64,000 bases of DNA from positions 1 to 64,000 of the forward strand of contig JAJFKY010000011.1 in the NCBI GenBank assembly GCA_021772975.1. The letters are read 5' to 3'. The notes under the pieces are model-generated. The model made no database searches and was not told where the DNA came from. It worked only from the letters and a program-made list of their open reading frames with translations. Shown here in pieces: positions 16,731 through 25,073 of the stretch. Within the stretch, counting starts at the first letter, position 1, and each line of letters opens with the position of its first letter. The position numbers and the translations under genes are program-made. The stretch is from Gammaproteobacteria bacterium (lineage in GTDB: Bacteria > Pseudomonadota > Gammaproteobacteria > Xanthomonadales > Wenzhouxiangellaceae).

Positions 16731-19136
16731 ATGTCGGTGGCTGCATTTTTATCATTGCCCGGTGGGGTTTACGCAACAACCAGGGACGCGCCTGCAACCG
16801 TTAAACTGACCATCGCGGCCTGCCTGGGACTGTGTTCACTGGCCTGGTTGCCGGTGCTGCCGGGCAAGGGGGTGTTGCTGGCGCTGACCGCAGCTGGTCT
16901 GGTTTGTCTGCTACAAGCCCGCTGGCATGTTCTGGCGGTCTTGCTGCTGGGTGGCTGTTGGGCCTGCTGGCAGGCTCAACAGCTGTATCACGTTATTCCT
17001 CCAGAGCATATTAATCAGCCGGTCAAACTGGTGGGGCAGGTGGTCGGGTTGCCCGTGCAGTTACAGGATTTGCAGCGCTTTGTGCTGGAGGTCGGGGCGC
17101 CTGAATGGTTGGCGGGTAAGCGAATCCGAATCAGCTGGTATCGAACTGAACAAACGGTACACAGCGGTCAAAAGTGGCGGTTTATTGGAAAAATAAAACC
17201 GCTTCATGCAGTGGTTAATCCCCACGGATTTGATGCTGCGCGCTGGCTGTTGGCGCAGCGTATCAGTGGCAGTTTAGCCGTGCAGCAGGCTGAGCTGTTG
17301 AGCGCTGCTCCGGCAGGCTATGCGCTGGATCATCGGCGCGCGCAACTGCTGGCCTGGATTCAACACACCCTGCCAGCCGACCAGGCGGCGATCGCCAGCG
17401 CTCTAAGTGTTGGTCAGCGCGGTTTAATCGGGCCGGCTCAGCGGGATATCCTGCTGCGCACCGGCACTGGGCATCTGTTGGCGATCTCCGGTTTGCATAT
17501 CGGTATGGCGGCGCTGTTTGGCTGGTGGCTGGGTCAGTTGCTCACCGTTGCATGGTCTGCTCTACGCAGTGGCCTGGATGATGGCTTGGGTGATGGTCTG
17601 GGCTATGACTTGGCCAATTGCGATGGTTGCTGGCCCGGTGCGGAAGGCATCCGCCTGCTAATGATGTTGCTGGTTGCCATCGGCTACGCGGCTATCTCAG
17701 GTCTGATGGTCAGTACCGGGCGGGCATTGGTGATGCTGTTACTGGCCGCCGCGGCGATGCTGATGCGTCGCCGGATCAGTCCGGCCCGAGTGCTGTTGGC
17801 GGCGTTGCTGATGCTGTTACTGTATAACCCAATGGTGACATTGGGGGCCGGCTTCTGGCTGTCGTTTGGTGCGGTTTTCTGGCTGTGGTGGTCGCTGCAT
17901 GGCCGCTTGAGTCAGGGGCGCTGGTGGCAGCGTCTGATGGTGATTCAGGTGGTCTTGCTGCTGGGTATGTCGCCGCTGCAACTGGTCTGGTTTCAGCAAT
18001 TCAGTCTATTGGCGCTGCCGGCCAATCTGTTTGCCATTCCACTGGTCAGCGGATTGATTCTGCCCTTGCTGCTATTGGCGGTGCTGCTGCACAGCATGGC
18101 ACTGCCCGGCGCCGACATGCTGCTTCGCGCCGGCGGTGAACTGCTGCATTATCTGCACATTGTGCTGGCCTGGCTGGCGGGGTTTGAGTTCAGTGCCGTG
18201 TCGCTGACACCGTCCGATCAACCGGCCAGTCTGTTACTGGCATTAGTGGGCGGCGCCTGGTTGCTGCTGCCGCGTGGCTGGCCGCTGCGCTGGATCGGCC
18301 TGCTGCTGATGCTGCCGTTGTGTTTCCCGGGCAAGATCAGACCTGCCCACGGACACTGGGAAATGCAGGTCTTTGATGTCGGCCAGGGGCTGGCGGTGGC
18401 GATCCGGACCCGCGGGCATGTGCTGGTTTACGACACCGGTCCGGGAGATGGGCTGGGCCGCGATCTGGTGCAGGCAGCGCTGGTGCCTGTGTTACGTCGC
18501 TGGAATTGGGCCAGAGTTGACCGCTTAATCATCAGTCATGGCGATCTCGATCATGCCGGTGGCTATGCCACGGCACTGGCGGAACTGCGGGTTGCTGCAT
18601 CGTTCAGCAGCAAAACCAGGCTGGGACAGCCCTGTCATGCGGGTCACAGCTGGCACTGGGATGGGGTAGATTTCACTTTACTGCATCCCGGTGAATTCCT
18701 GCCTTATCTGGGCAATGACAGCTCCTGTGTGCTGCTGGTGTCATCCGCGCAGGGCCGGTTATTGCTGCCGGGTGATATCAGCAAGGCGGTCGAACAACGT
18801 TTACTGAACCGGTTTGGCGGGCCGCCCGCGGATGTGTTGGTGGTCGCGCATCATGGCAGCAAATCCTCATCCGGAGCGGCCTGGCTGGCGGCGGTTGCGC
18901 CACAACTGGCCGTGATCAGCGCCGGGCGCTGGAATCGTTTTGACATGCCGCACGCTCAGACGACAGCAGCTTTAGCCGGGCAGGGCGTAGCGGTCCTGAA
19001 TACCGCTGAGTGCGGCGCATTACGGGTGCGGACACGCGTTGACCGTCCGCCTCTGGTAACCGCCAGCCGGTGGCGGCAGCGGCGCTGGTGGCAGGCACCC
19101 TGGCATTGCCAGATTAACCCGATGTTTATGCAATGA
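16731..19136 (+). CDS. comEC: ComEC/Rec2 DNA-uptake channel
   Basis: This 801-residue inner-membrane protein carries transforming DNA into the cytoplasm. An N-terminal DUF4131 region and the Competence domain with many helices (about 215-500) are followed by a metallo-beta-lactamase-like domain. That domain has ISHGDLDHAGG and VVAHHGSKSSSG, consistent with a nuclease-type metal site. The length is normal and the frame is intact. The start at 16731 has no strong ribosome binding site, so a nearby start is possible. It precedes exbB by 43 bases, as in many gammaproteobacteria. Confidence 0.93.
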   Translation: MSVAAFLSLPGGVYATTRDAPATVKLTIAACLGLCSLAWLPVLPGKGVLLALTAAGLVCLLQARWHVLAVLLLGGCWACWQAQQLYHVIPPEHINQPVKLVGQVVGLPVQLQDLQRFVLEVGAPEWLAGKRIRISWYRTEQTVHSGQKWRFIGKIKPLHAVVNPHGFDAARWLLAQRISGSLAVQQAELLSAAPAGYALDHRRAQLLAWIQHTLPADQAAIASALSVGQRGLIGPAQRDILLRTGTGHLLAISGLHIGMAALFGWWLGQLLTVAWSALRSGLDDGLGDGLGYDLANCDGCWPGAEGIRLLMMLLVAIGYAAISGLMVSTGRALVMLLLAAAAMLMRRRISPARVLLAALLMLLLYNPMVTLGAGFWLSFGAVFWLWWSLHGRLSQGRWWQRLMVIQVVLLLGMSPLQLVWFQQFSLLALPANLFAIPLVSGLILPLLLLAVLLHSMALPGADMLLRAGGELLHYLHIVLAWLAGFEFSAVSLTPSDQPASLLLALVGGAWLLLPRGWPLRWIGLLLMLPLCFPGKIRPAHGHWEMQVFDVGQGLAVAIRTRGHVLVYDTGPGDGLGRDLVQAALVPVLRRWNWARVDRLIISHGDLDHAGGYATALAELRVAASFSSKTRLGQPCHAGHSWHWDGVDFTLLHPGEFLPYLGNDSSCVLLVSSAQGRLLLPGDISKAVEQRLLNRFGGPPADVLVVAHHGSKSSSGAAWLAAVAPQLAVISAGRWNRFDMPHAQTTAALAGQGVAVLNTAECGALRVRTRVDRPPLVTASRWRQRRWWQAPWHCQINPMFMQ

Positions 19137-19179
19137 ATGCGAGCATGTTAAATTACGCGTTTTTGAGAAGGAATACTGC

Positions 19180-19785
19180 GTGACAGAATTGATTCGCGCG
19201 GGCGGCTGGCTGATGCTGCCCATTATCTTATGTTCGATTATCGCGCTGGCTATCGTGCTGGAGCGATTCTGGTCATTGCGTCGTGAACGGGTGGTGCCCT
19301 GCAAGGATATCGAAAACGTGCATGCCTGGGCCGGGCAGGATGAACTGGACCAGAAGAATATCGAAACTTTGCGCAAGAGCTCACCCTGCGGCCGTATTCT
19401 GGCGGCTGCGCTGGACAACCGCCACCGCTCGCGTGAGATCATCAAGGAGGTGGTCCAGGATAACGGCCGGCATGTTATTCACAGTCTGGAAAAATACCTG
19501 AACACGCTGGGCACGATTGCCGGCGTGGCGCCATTACTGGGGCTGCTGGGTACCGTGATCGGTATGATCGATGTGTTTTCCGCGATCATCACCTACGGTG
19601 TTGGTGATCCGACCCGTCTGGCCGGCGGTATTTCCGAAGCGCTGATCACCACAGCCGCGGGTTTGACCGTCGCCATTCCGGCTTATTTCTTTCATCGTTT
19701 CTTTCAGGGCAGAGTGGCCGCGTATGTGGTTTTCATCGAGCAACAGGCAATGGCTCTGGTGGAAGTGATTGACCGGCAGCACTGA
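19180..19785 (+). CDS. exbB: ExbB/TolQ-family proton channel protein
   Basis: This 201-residue inner-membrane protein has a GTG start. Three helices lie at about 10-30, 100-135 and 150-175. The LNTLGTIAGVAPLLGLLGTVIGMIDVF block is the MotA/TolQ/ExbB signature. With ExbD it would convert proton flow into work on an envelope partner. Placement between comEC and msbA is the conserved gammaproteobacterial context, in which the pair is not tied to a tonB gene. Confidence 0.9.
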   Translation: MTELIRAGGWLMLPIILCSIIALAIVLERFWSLRRERVVPCKDIENVHAWAGQDELDQKNIETLRKSSPCGRILAAALDNRHRSREIIKEVVQDNGRHVIHSLEKYLNTLGTIAGVAPLLGLLGTVIGMIDVFSAIITYGVGDPTRLAGGISEALITTAAGLTVAIPAYFFHRFFQGRVAAYVVFIEQQAMALVEVIDRQH

Positions 19786-19796
19786 TAGCGACGCTT

Positions 19797-20219
19797 ATGC
19801 AATTACGAACCAGTCAAAAAGAGCAAACCGAGGTCAACCTGACCCCCTTGATTGATGTGGTATTTCTGTTACTGATCTTCTTTATGATCAGCACCACTTT
19901 CGAGCAGTCGGCCTCGCTGCAGGTCAGTCTGCCGCAAGCGGCCGAGGGCGAAACCGAGCAACAGTCAAATCCGGTGGTGCTGGCTATTGATGCACTGGGC
20001 AACATGGCACTGGATGAGCGCCGCCTGGACGGTAATGACCCTGCCACCGTGCGTGCCGCACTGTCAGCCAGCCTGCCAGCCATACAGGCCACCACGCTGG
20101 TGATTCATGCCGATGCCGAGGTGGCGCATAAGCACGTCGTCACGGTGATGGACAGCGCCGGTGAACTCGGCATTACCAATTTGTCGATCGCCACCATTGA
20201 TCAGGATGACGCCCCCTGA
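19797..20219 (+). CDS. exbD: ExbD/TolR-family protein
   Basis: This 140-residue bitopic protein has one N-terminal helix (about 17-40). It contains the conserved Asp of the proton path in LTPLIDVVFLLLIFF. A periplasmic domain with LVIHADAEVAHKHVVTVMD follows, as in ExbD. It begins 11 bases after exbB and should work with it as the energising complex. Confidence 0.92.
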   Translation: MQLRTSQKEQTEVNLTPLIDVVFLLLIFFMISTTFEQSASLQVSLPQAAEGETEQQSNPVVLAIDALGNMALDERRLDGNDPATVRAALSASLPAIQATTLVIHADAEVAHKHVVTVMDSAGELGITNLSIATIDQDDAP

Positions 20220-20279
20220 CATGCTCGCCAGTCAGTATGCCTGACGGCGACCGCTAATGCCCTGTATCGGCCAGCTAAT

Positions 20280-22037
20280 ATGACAGGCCCTTCCATTCCG
20301 GCGGAACATAACCAGCGCGGCGTCTGGCGGCGTTTGCTGCGCCAGATAGGCGGGCATTGGCCACTATTGATCATTGCGGTGATCGGTATGGCGCTGGATT
20401 CAGTGGCCCAGGCAGGTTTTATTTATCTGTTGCGGCCTTTGATTGATCAGGGCTTCAGTGCCGATAACCCGATGGGTCAATGGCTGCCACTGGCGATGTT
20501 CGGATTGATCGTGTTGCGGGTGACCGGCAACTTCAGCGGTATCTACAGCATGGAGTGGCTGGGGCGCAGGATTGTCGCCAGATTGCGCCAGCGGCTGTTT
20601 AATCAGTACCTGGTGCTGCCCAAGCGTTTTTTCGATCATCACAGCGCCGGTGATCTGGTTTCCAAACTGACCTATAACACCGATCAGGTCGCACACGCGG
20701 TGACCAACGGCATGATCACCGCGATCCGCGACAGCTTTACGGTGCTGGGATTGATCGTGGTGATGTTGCTGCAAAGTCCGATGCTGACCGCCACGCTGGC
20801 GGTATTGTTTCCGGTGGTGGCGATTGTAGTCAGCGTGATCAGCCGCCGGTTTCGCATGATCAGTAAAAAAATCCAGACCTCGATGGGTGGCCTGACGCAT
20901 ATCACCGAGGAAGCTGTGCGCGGGCATGCGATTGTCAAACTGTTTGCCGGACAGACTTACGAACAACAACGTTTCGCCGCCGTCAACGAGCACAACCGGC
21001 GCCTGCATCAGCGCCTGATCGCGACTCAGCTGGCCAGTTCCTCACTGGTGCAGATCTTTGCCGGGGTGGCGTTATTGCTGGTCCTGTATCTGGCCACTCA
21101 ACAGCGTCTGGAGCTGAATATCACGGCCGGGATATTCATGTCTGTACTGGGCGCGATGGTGGCCATGATTGCGCCCTTGAAACGATTGACCAATGTGCAT
21201 GCGCTGATTCAAAAAGCGATTGCCGCGGGTGAAAGCGTGTTTCAGGCGATTGATGAACAGGCCGAGCGCGATCAGGGCCAGCATGCCTCACACAGTAACG
21301 GGCAGGTACAGTTTGCAGCGGTTTCATTCTGTTACCCGGGCCGCACCGAACAGGCGCTAAAGGATGTCACGCTGGAATTGCCGGCCGGCTCGGTGACCGC
21401 GCTGGTAGGGCGTTCGGGCAGTGGTAAAACCACTCTGGCGGCATTGTTGACGCGCTTTTACGCACCCGCTGCCGGTCATATCAAGCTGGATCAAATCAAT
21501 TTGCAGAACTGGCGGCTGAGCGCACTGCGCGAGCAGATCGCCTACGTCGGTCAGGATGTGGTGCTGTTTAACGACACCCTGCGCAACAATGTGGCCTACG
21601 GGGCCTTGCAGAACAAACCTGAAGCCGAGGTACGCGCGGCGATCCAGCGCGCGCACGTGGATGAATTTGCTAAACGGTTGCCGGATGGTCTGGATACCAT
21701 GGTCGGTGATCGCGGGCATTTGCTGTCCGGCGGACAGCGCCAGCGTATCGCCCTGGCCCGAGCGCTGTTGAAGGATGCGCCGATTCTGATTCTGGATGAG
21801 GCCACTTCGTCACTGGATAATATCTCGCAGCAATATATTCAGGATGCCTTGCAGGAAGCGATGCAGGACCGCACCGTGCTGATTATCGCGCATCGGCTGA
21901 ATACCATCGAGCATGCCGATAATATTGTGATGATGGTCGATGGCCGCATTGTGGGGCAGGGCAGGCATGCCGAATTACAGGCGAATAACCCTGCTTATGC
22001 GGCACTTTATCAAATGCAGCAATCAGCACCTCAATAA
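20280..22037 (+). CDS. msbA: Lipid A export ABC transporter MsbA
   Basis: This 585-residue half-transporter flips lipid A-core across the inner membrane. Six helices (about 30-330) precede the nucleotide-binding domain. That domain has Walker A GRSGSGKTT, Q-loop YVGQDV, signature LSGGQRQRIALARA, Walker B ILILDEATSSLD and the switch His in IAHRL. Linkage to lpxK and kdsB supports MsbA over other type I exporters. Confidence 0.93.
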   Translation: MTGPSIPAEHNQRGVWRRLLRQIGGHWPLLIIAVIGMALDSVAQAGFIYLLRPLIDQGFSADNPMGQWLPLAMFGLIVLRVTGNFSGIYSMEWLGRRIVARLRQRLFNQYLVLPKRFFDHHSAGDLVSKLTYNTDQVAHAVTNGMITAIRDSFTVLGLIVVMLLQSPMLTATLAVLFPVVAIVVSVISRRFRMISKKIQTSMGGLTHITEEAVRGHAIVKLFAGQTYEQQRFAAVNEHNRRLHQRLIATQLASSSLVQIFAGVALLLVLYLATQQRLELNITAGIFMSVLGAMVAMIAPLKRLTNVHALIQKAIAAGESVFQAIDEQAERDQGQHASHSNGQVQFAAVSFCYPGRTEQALKDVTLELPAGSVTALVGRSGSGKTTLAALLTRFYAPAAGHIKLDQINLQNWRLSALREQIAYVGQDVVLFNDTLRNNVAYGALQNKPEAEVRAAIQRAHVDEFAKRLPDGLDTMVGDRGHLLSGGQRQRIALARALLKDAPILILDEATSSLDNISQQYIQDALQEAMQDRTVLIIAHRLNTIEHADNIVMMVDGRIVGQGRHAELQANNPAYAALYQMQQSAPQ

Positions 22038-22306
22038 TGACTGTATCCAATTGGCTAGTTGTATCGTTGCTTGCGATAACCTTACTCAACCTGATGTCCG
22101 CTTGGATAACAGCTAAAGCACCCGCCTTCAACTGGACGCAAAAGCCATTGCAAACAGCGTTGATTTGGCTGTTGCCGATTCTGGGAGCAAAGGTATTGTG
22201 TTGCTGTGGTTTTTGCTACAGGATCGTAGCGTCTTACGGTTACGCGAGTTATGCGCAAGGTAAACCTTCTCGTCTGGGTATCGGCGGTGGCGGTGGCGGT
22301 GATTAG
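22037..22306 (+). CDS. Small two-helix membrane protein between msbA and lpxK
   Basis: This predicted 89-residue protein has two hydrophobic segments (about 5-25 and 40-62), a QKPLQTALIWLLPILGA motif and a Gly-rich tail. It resembles small membrane proteins of unknown function in which WQ-K-LQ-L-WL-P--GA is conserved. Its ATG overlaps the last base of msbA's stop (TAATG), which argues for real coupled translation. It ends inside the 5' part of the annotated lpxK frame, so lpxK may start further downstream. Confidence 0.6.
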   Translation: MTVSNWLVVSLLAITLLNLMSAWITAKAPAFNWTQKPLQTALIWLLPILGAKVLCCCGFCYRIVASYGYASYAQGKPSRLGIGGGGGGD

Positions 22307-23273
22307 CCAATGGTTGCAAAGCATCTGGTATGGCGATAATAAGCCACCGATATACCTGCGTGGCATTGCCTGGGTATACGATGTCTATCTTTCCCGTTTA
22401 CCGAGCATCGAGCTGACTCGCGAGCCCAAGCCGGTGATTGTGGTGGGTAACGTTGTCGCGGGCGGTAGCGGTAAAACACCGCTCGTCATCTATCTGGCGG
22501 AGTTAGCCATGCGGCATGGTCTGCGAGTGGCGGTCATTGCACGGATCTACAAGGGTAGTGGAGATGGGCCGTTTCAGGTGACTGATAACACCCCGGTCAG
22601 TGAGGTGGGCGATGAGCCAAAACTATTGCAAAAGCGCCTGACCTGTCCTGTTGTTGTTTCTAGAAAAAGATCACAATCTATTGATTATATTATTAAAAAT
22701 GATATTGAATGTGACATCATTATCAGCGACGACGGCTTACAGCATCAGGCCTTGCCCAGGGCGGTTGAGATTGGGATTGTTGATGGCCAGCGTGGTCTCG
22801 GCAACGGCTATCTGCTGCCAGCCGGACCATTGCGAGAACCGGTCGAGCGCCTAAAGCGTTGCCAGTGGATTATCAGCAAAGGTCAAACCGGGCAGCCCGA
22901 TGTGTTGAGTATGACCATAACATCAGGTGCAGCCGTTAACCTGATCACCGCTGAGCAATGCCCTGTCAGTGTTTTTGTCGATCAGCCAGTTACCGCGGTT
23001 GCCGCGATTGCCAATCCGGACAGTTTTTTTGCTTATCTGCATGCGCAGGGGATAAATTTTGAACCGCGCTATTATCCCGATCATTATTTTTATCGCTCAG
23101 GTGAACTGGATACGCTGGCCCGGGACAGGCCATTATTAATGACTGAAAAAGACGCGGTAAAATGTGAGCATGTTCAATCAGATAAGCTCTGGTATGTGCC
23201 GATACAAGTTGAATTACCTGAAGCCTTTGACCAGGCCTTTATTAGCCGCTGTCAGGTATTGATTGATAATTAA
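22251..23273 (+). CDS. lpxK: Tetraacyldisaccharide 4'-kinase LpxK
   Basis: This enzyme phosphorylates the 4' position of the lipid A disaccharide at the inner membrane. The P-loop is VGNVVAGGSGKTP. The motifs ISDDGLQH, GNGYLLPAGPLREP and LLMTEKDAVKC are characteristic. The residues after the P-loop (ARIYKGSG) differ from the usual SRGYGG. The ATG at 22251 adds a hydrophobic stretch and overlaps the preceding gene by 56 bases. A TTG at 22314, just before QSIWYGD, gives a more typical LpxK N-terminus. The stop codon directly abuts a MITE-like element. Confidence 0.9.
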   Translation: MRKVNLLVWVSAVAVAVISQWLQSIWYGDNKPPIYLRGIAWVYDVYLSRLPSIELTREPKPVIVVGNVVAGGSGKTPLVIYLAELAMRHGLRVAVIARIYKGSGDGPFQVTDNTPVSEVGDEPKLLQKRLTCPVVVSRKRSQSIDYIIKNDIECDIIISDDGLQHQALPRAVEIGIVDGQRGLGNGYLLPAGPLREPVERLKRCQWIISKGQTGQPDVLSMTITSGAAVNLITAEQCPVSVFVDQPVTAVAAIANPDSFFAYLHAQGINFEPRYYPDHYFYRSGELDTLARDRPLLMTEKDAVKCEHVQSDKLWYVPIQVELPEAFDQAFISRCQVLIDN

Positions 23274-23562
23274 AGGAACCTCTGATTTAATCCGCCATGG
23301 TCGCGTTACTGCCTGAAATGCTCCAAGACAAGGCGTGGTTGCGCAGTGCAATAGCCGGTCTATTGCCAGGTAACGCAACGCAGGATTGGAGCATTTCAGG
23401 CGCAACCCCTGGTGGGAGCGGCCTTGTTTGGCGCATTGCAGCCCATAGACAATGGCCAATCTGTCCACTCGACATAGCCAGCTATGCTGTCGCTGACAAA
23501 GGCACTGCACTGCACCAAACAAAACTCGCTCGCGACTATGTCAGATTAAATCAGAGGTTCCT
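23274..23562. mobile_element. MITE-like palindromic element between lpxK and kdsB
   Basis: Perfect 19-bp terminal inverted repeats (23274-23292 and 23544-23562; outer bases AGGAACCTCTG...) continue inward imperfectly to about 32 bp. TAA occurs on both flanks (23271-23273 and 23562-23564), compatible with a 3-bp target duplication of the TNA type used by some IS5-group elements. The left copy is the lpxK stop codon. A second internal inverted repeat (CCTGAAATGCTCCAA near 23311 and its complement near 23386) makes a large hairpin. It has no transposase frame, so it is a non-autonomous element. Confidence 0.75.
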
Positions 23563-23567
23563 AAGCC

Positions 23568-24293
23568 ATGTCTGAATGCTGCATTATTATCCCGGCCCGT
23601 TTGGAATCTGCTCGTCTGCCCAATAAAGTGTTGTTGGATATTGCTGGTCAGACGATGTTGCAGCGGGTATGGCGGGTTGCATGTGGTGCAAAAGTCGGCT
23701 CCGTATGTATCGCCACAGATAATCAGATTATTGCTGATGCGGCAAACACGTTTGGGGCCAAGGTGTTAATCAGTGGCCAACAGGACTCTGGTACCAGCCG
23801 CATTGCCGAGGTGATCGGGCAGTTATCGTTCAATGACAATGATCTGGTAATCAACCTGCAAGGGGATGAGCCTTTGATGCCTCCGGAGATATTGAAAGCT
23901 CTGGCCGGTTTTGCCGATAACCAATCAGCCGATGCCTACAGTGTTTATTCCCGAATGCTTGAACCCGCCCGTATCGATGATCCGAATTGTGTCAAAGTGG
24001 TTTGTGATAGCAACAACAACGCATTGTATTTCAGTCGCAGCCGTATTCCGTCGCAGCGCGGTGATGAAACCGCGGAGTATCTTTTGCATCATGGTATTTA
24101 TGCCTATCGTGTTGGCTTGTTGAAACAATGGTCAGCATTCAGTCGCGGCCCATTGGAGCGGGCAGAAGGTCTTGAGCAGTTGCGCTTGCTGGAGAATGGC
24201 AAAAGTATTGCTATGCTGGAGGCATCCGAAATGATTCCTGCTGGTGTGGATACAGCGGAAGATTTGCTGCGGGTGCGCGAGCAATTTGCGTGA
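23568..24293 (+). CDS. kdsB: CMP-KDO synthetase KdsB
   Basis: This 241-residue cytidylyltransferase activates KDO for attachment to lipid A. The N-terminal IIPARLESARLPNKVL nucleotide motif, NLQGDEPLMP and the C-terminal EGLEQLRLLENG are the KdsB signature. It belongs to the lpxK operon functionally, but a MITE-like element now separates them by about 290 bases. Read-through or a new promoter is therefore needed. The small ycaR gene that often lies between lpxK and kdsB is absent. Confidence 0.95.
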   Translation: MSECCIIIPARLESARLPNKVLLDIAGQTMLQRVWRVACGAKVGSVCIATDNQIIADAANTFGAKVLISGQQDSGTSRIAEVIGQLSFNDNDLVINLQGDEPLMPPEILKALAGFADNQSADAYSVYSRMLEPARIDDPNCVKVVCDSNNNALYFSRSRIPSQRGDETAEYLLHHGIYAYRVGLLKQWSAFSRGPLERAEGLEQLRLLENGKSIAMLEASEMIPAGVDTAEDLLRVREQFA

Positions 24294-24311
24294 TCGTGGT
24301 TTTGCTGGAGC

Positions 24312-24346
24312 GATCCTTCATTCGCCGTGCTCATTCAGGATGACAG
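24312..24346. repeat. Dispersed short repeat (GATCCTTC...GGATGACAG type)
   Basis: About 35 bases just after kdsB match, in reverse orientation, the unit at 47490-47527 (both contain TCATTCAGGATGACA or its complement). The same family of short intergenic repeats recurs at 47430-47460 and 47553-47585 in this window. Confidence 0.6.
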
Positions 24347-24366
24347 GGTTATGATGTGAGGCGGGT

Positions 24367-24450
24367 TGTCGGGTTACGAACCCGCGGCTCTAACCCGACC
24401 TACAATAAATCTCGACGTAGGTCGGTTTAGGCCTCAGCCGTAAACCGACA
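24367..24450. repeat. REPIN-type inverted REP doublet, copy 1
   Basis: Two REP-like hairpin units in inverted orientation are joined by a short AT-rich spacer. The left half starts TGTCGGGTTACG and ends CCCGACCTAC; the right half starts GTAGGTCGG and ends CCGTAAACCGACA. A close copy sits at 27630-27714 in the same intergenic style. No RAYT (REP-associated transposase) gene is in the window. Confidence 0.8.
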
Positions 24451-24587
24451 AAACAGATGACAAAAATAGATAGGCTTATGCACAAACTCAAATACATAAA
24501 CTTACCAATATTCTGTTATTTCAAACCTTCAGGTGAGAAATCTTATTCCACTGGATTCCCTGATCAATCGCTAAGCTGGAAATCCCA

Positions 24588-25073
24588 ATGAGCCAGCCCG
24601 AATACCGAATCCTGGTGGTCTGCATGGGCAATATCTGCCGCTCGCCGACGGCGAAGGGATTTCTTGATAAACATATTAATAATAATAAGTTACAGAATAA
24701 AGTGAAAGTTGATTCTGCCGGAACTCACAGCTATCATATCGGGCATCGCCCAGATAGCCGCTCGCAGGCCGCGGCCCGTCAGGCCGGGGTGGATATTGCC
24801 TCTGATCGTTCCCGTAAAATTCATCCGGACGATTTTCACGGTTATCACGAAATCCTGGTGATGGACCGGCAAAACCTGTCTGACGTGCAGGCAGTTGCTC
24901 CTGATAATGCCACCGCGGTTATCCAGTTGATTATGCACGATCTGCCTGATTACGGCTCAGCCGAAGTGCCGGATCCTTATTACGGCGGTGAAAGCGGTTT
25001 TATCCAGGTGGTCGATATGTTGGATCAGGTATCAGCCGCGATCTGCCAGCGTCTGCTTCAGCAGTTGCGGTGA
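24588..25073 (+). CDS. Low-molecular-weight protein tyrosine phosphatase
   Basis: This 161-residue cytoplasmic phosphatase has the catalytic P-loop CMGNICRS, with nucleophile Cys12 and Arg18. The general acid Asp is in VPDPYYGG near the C-terminus. The length is typical of the family. Such enzymes often oppose tyrosine kinases that control exopolysaccharide export, but none is nearby. It overlaps uvrC by 4 bases (GTGA), so the two are co-transcribed. Confidence 0.92.
   Translation: MSQPEYRILVVCMGNICRSPTAKGFLDKHINNNKLQNKVKVDSAGTHSYHIGHRPDSRSQAAARQAGVDIASDRSRKIHPDDFHGYHEILVMDRQNLSDVQAVAPDNATAVIQLIMHDLPDYGSAEVPDPYYGGESGFIQVVDMLDQVSAAICQRLLQQLR

Noticed and set aside
20400-21008. 202-codon minus-strand frame inside msbA
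   Set aside because: His/Gln-rich antisense shadow; the msbA frame has all expected motifs.
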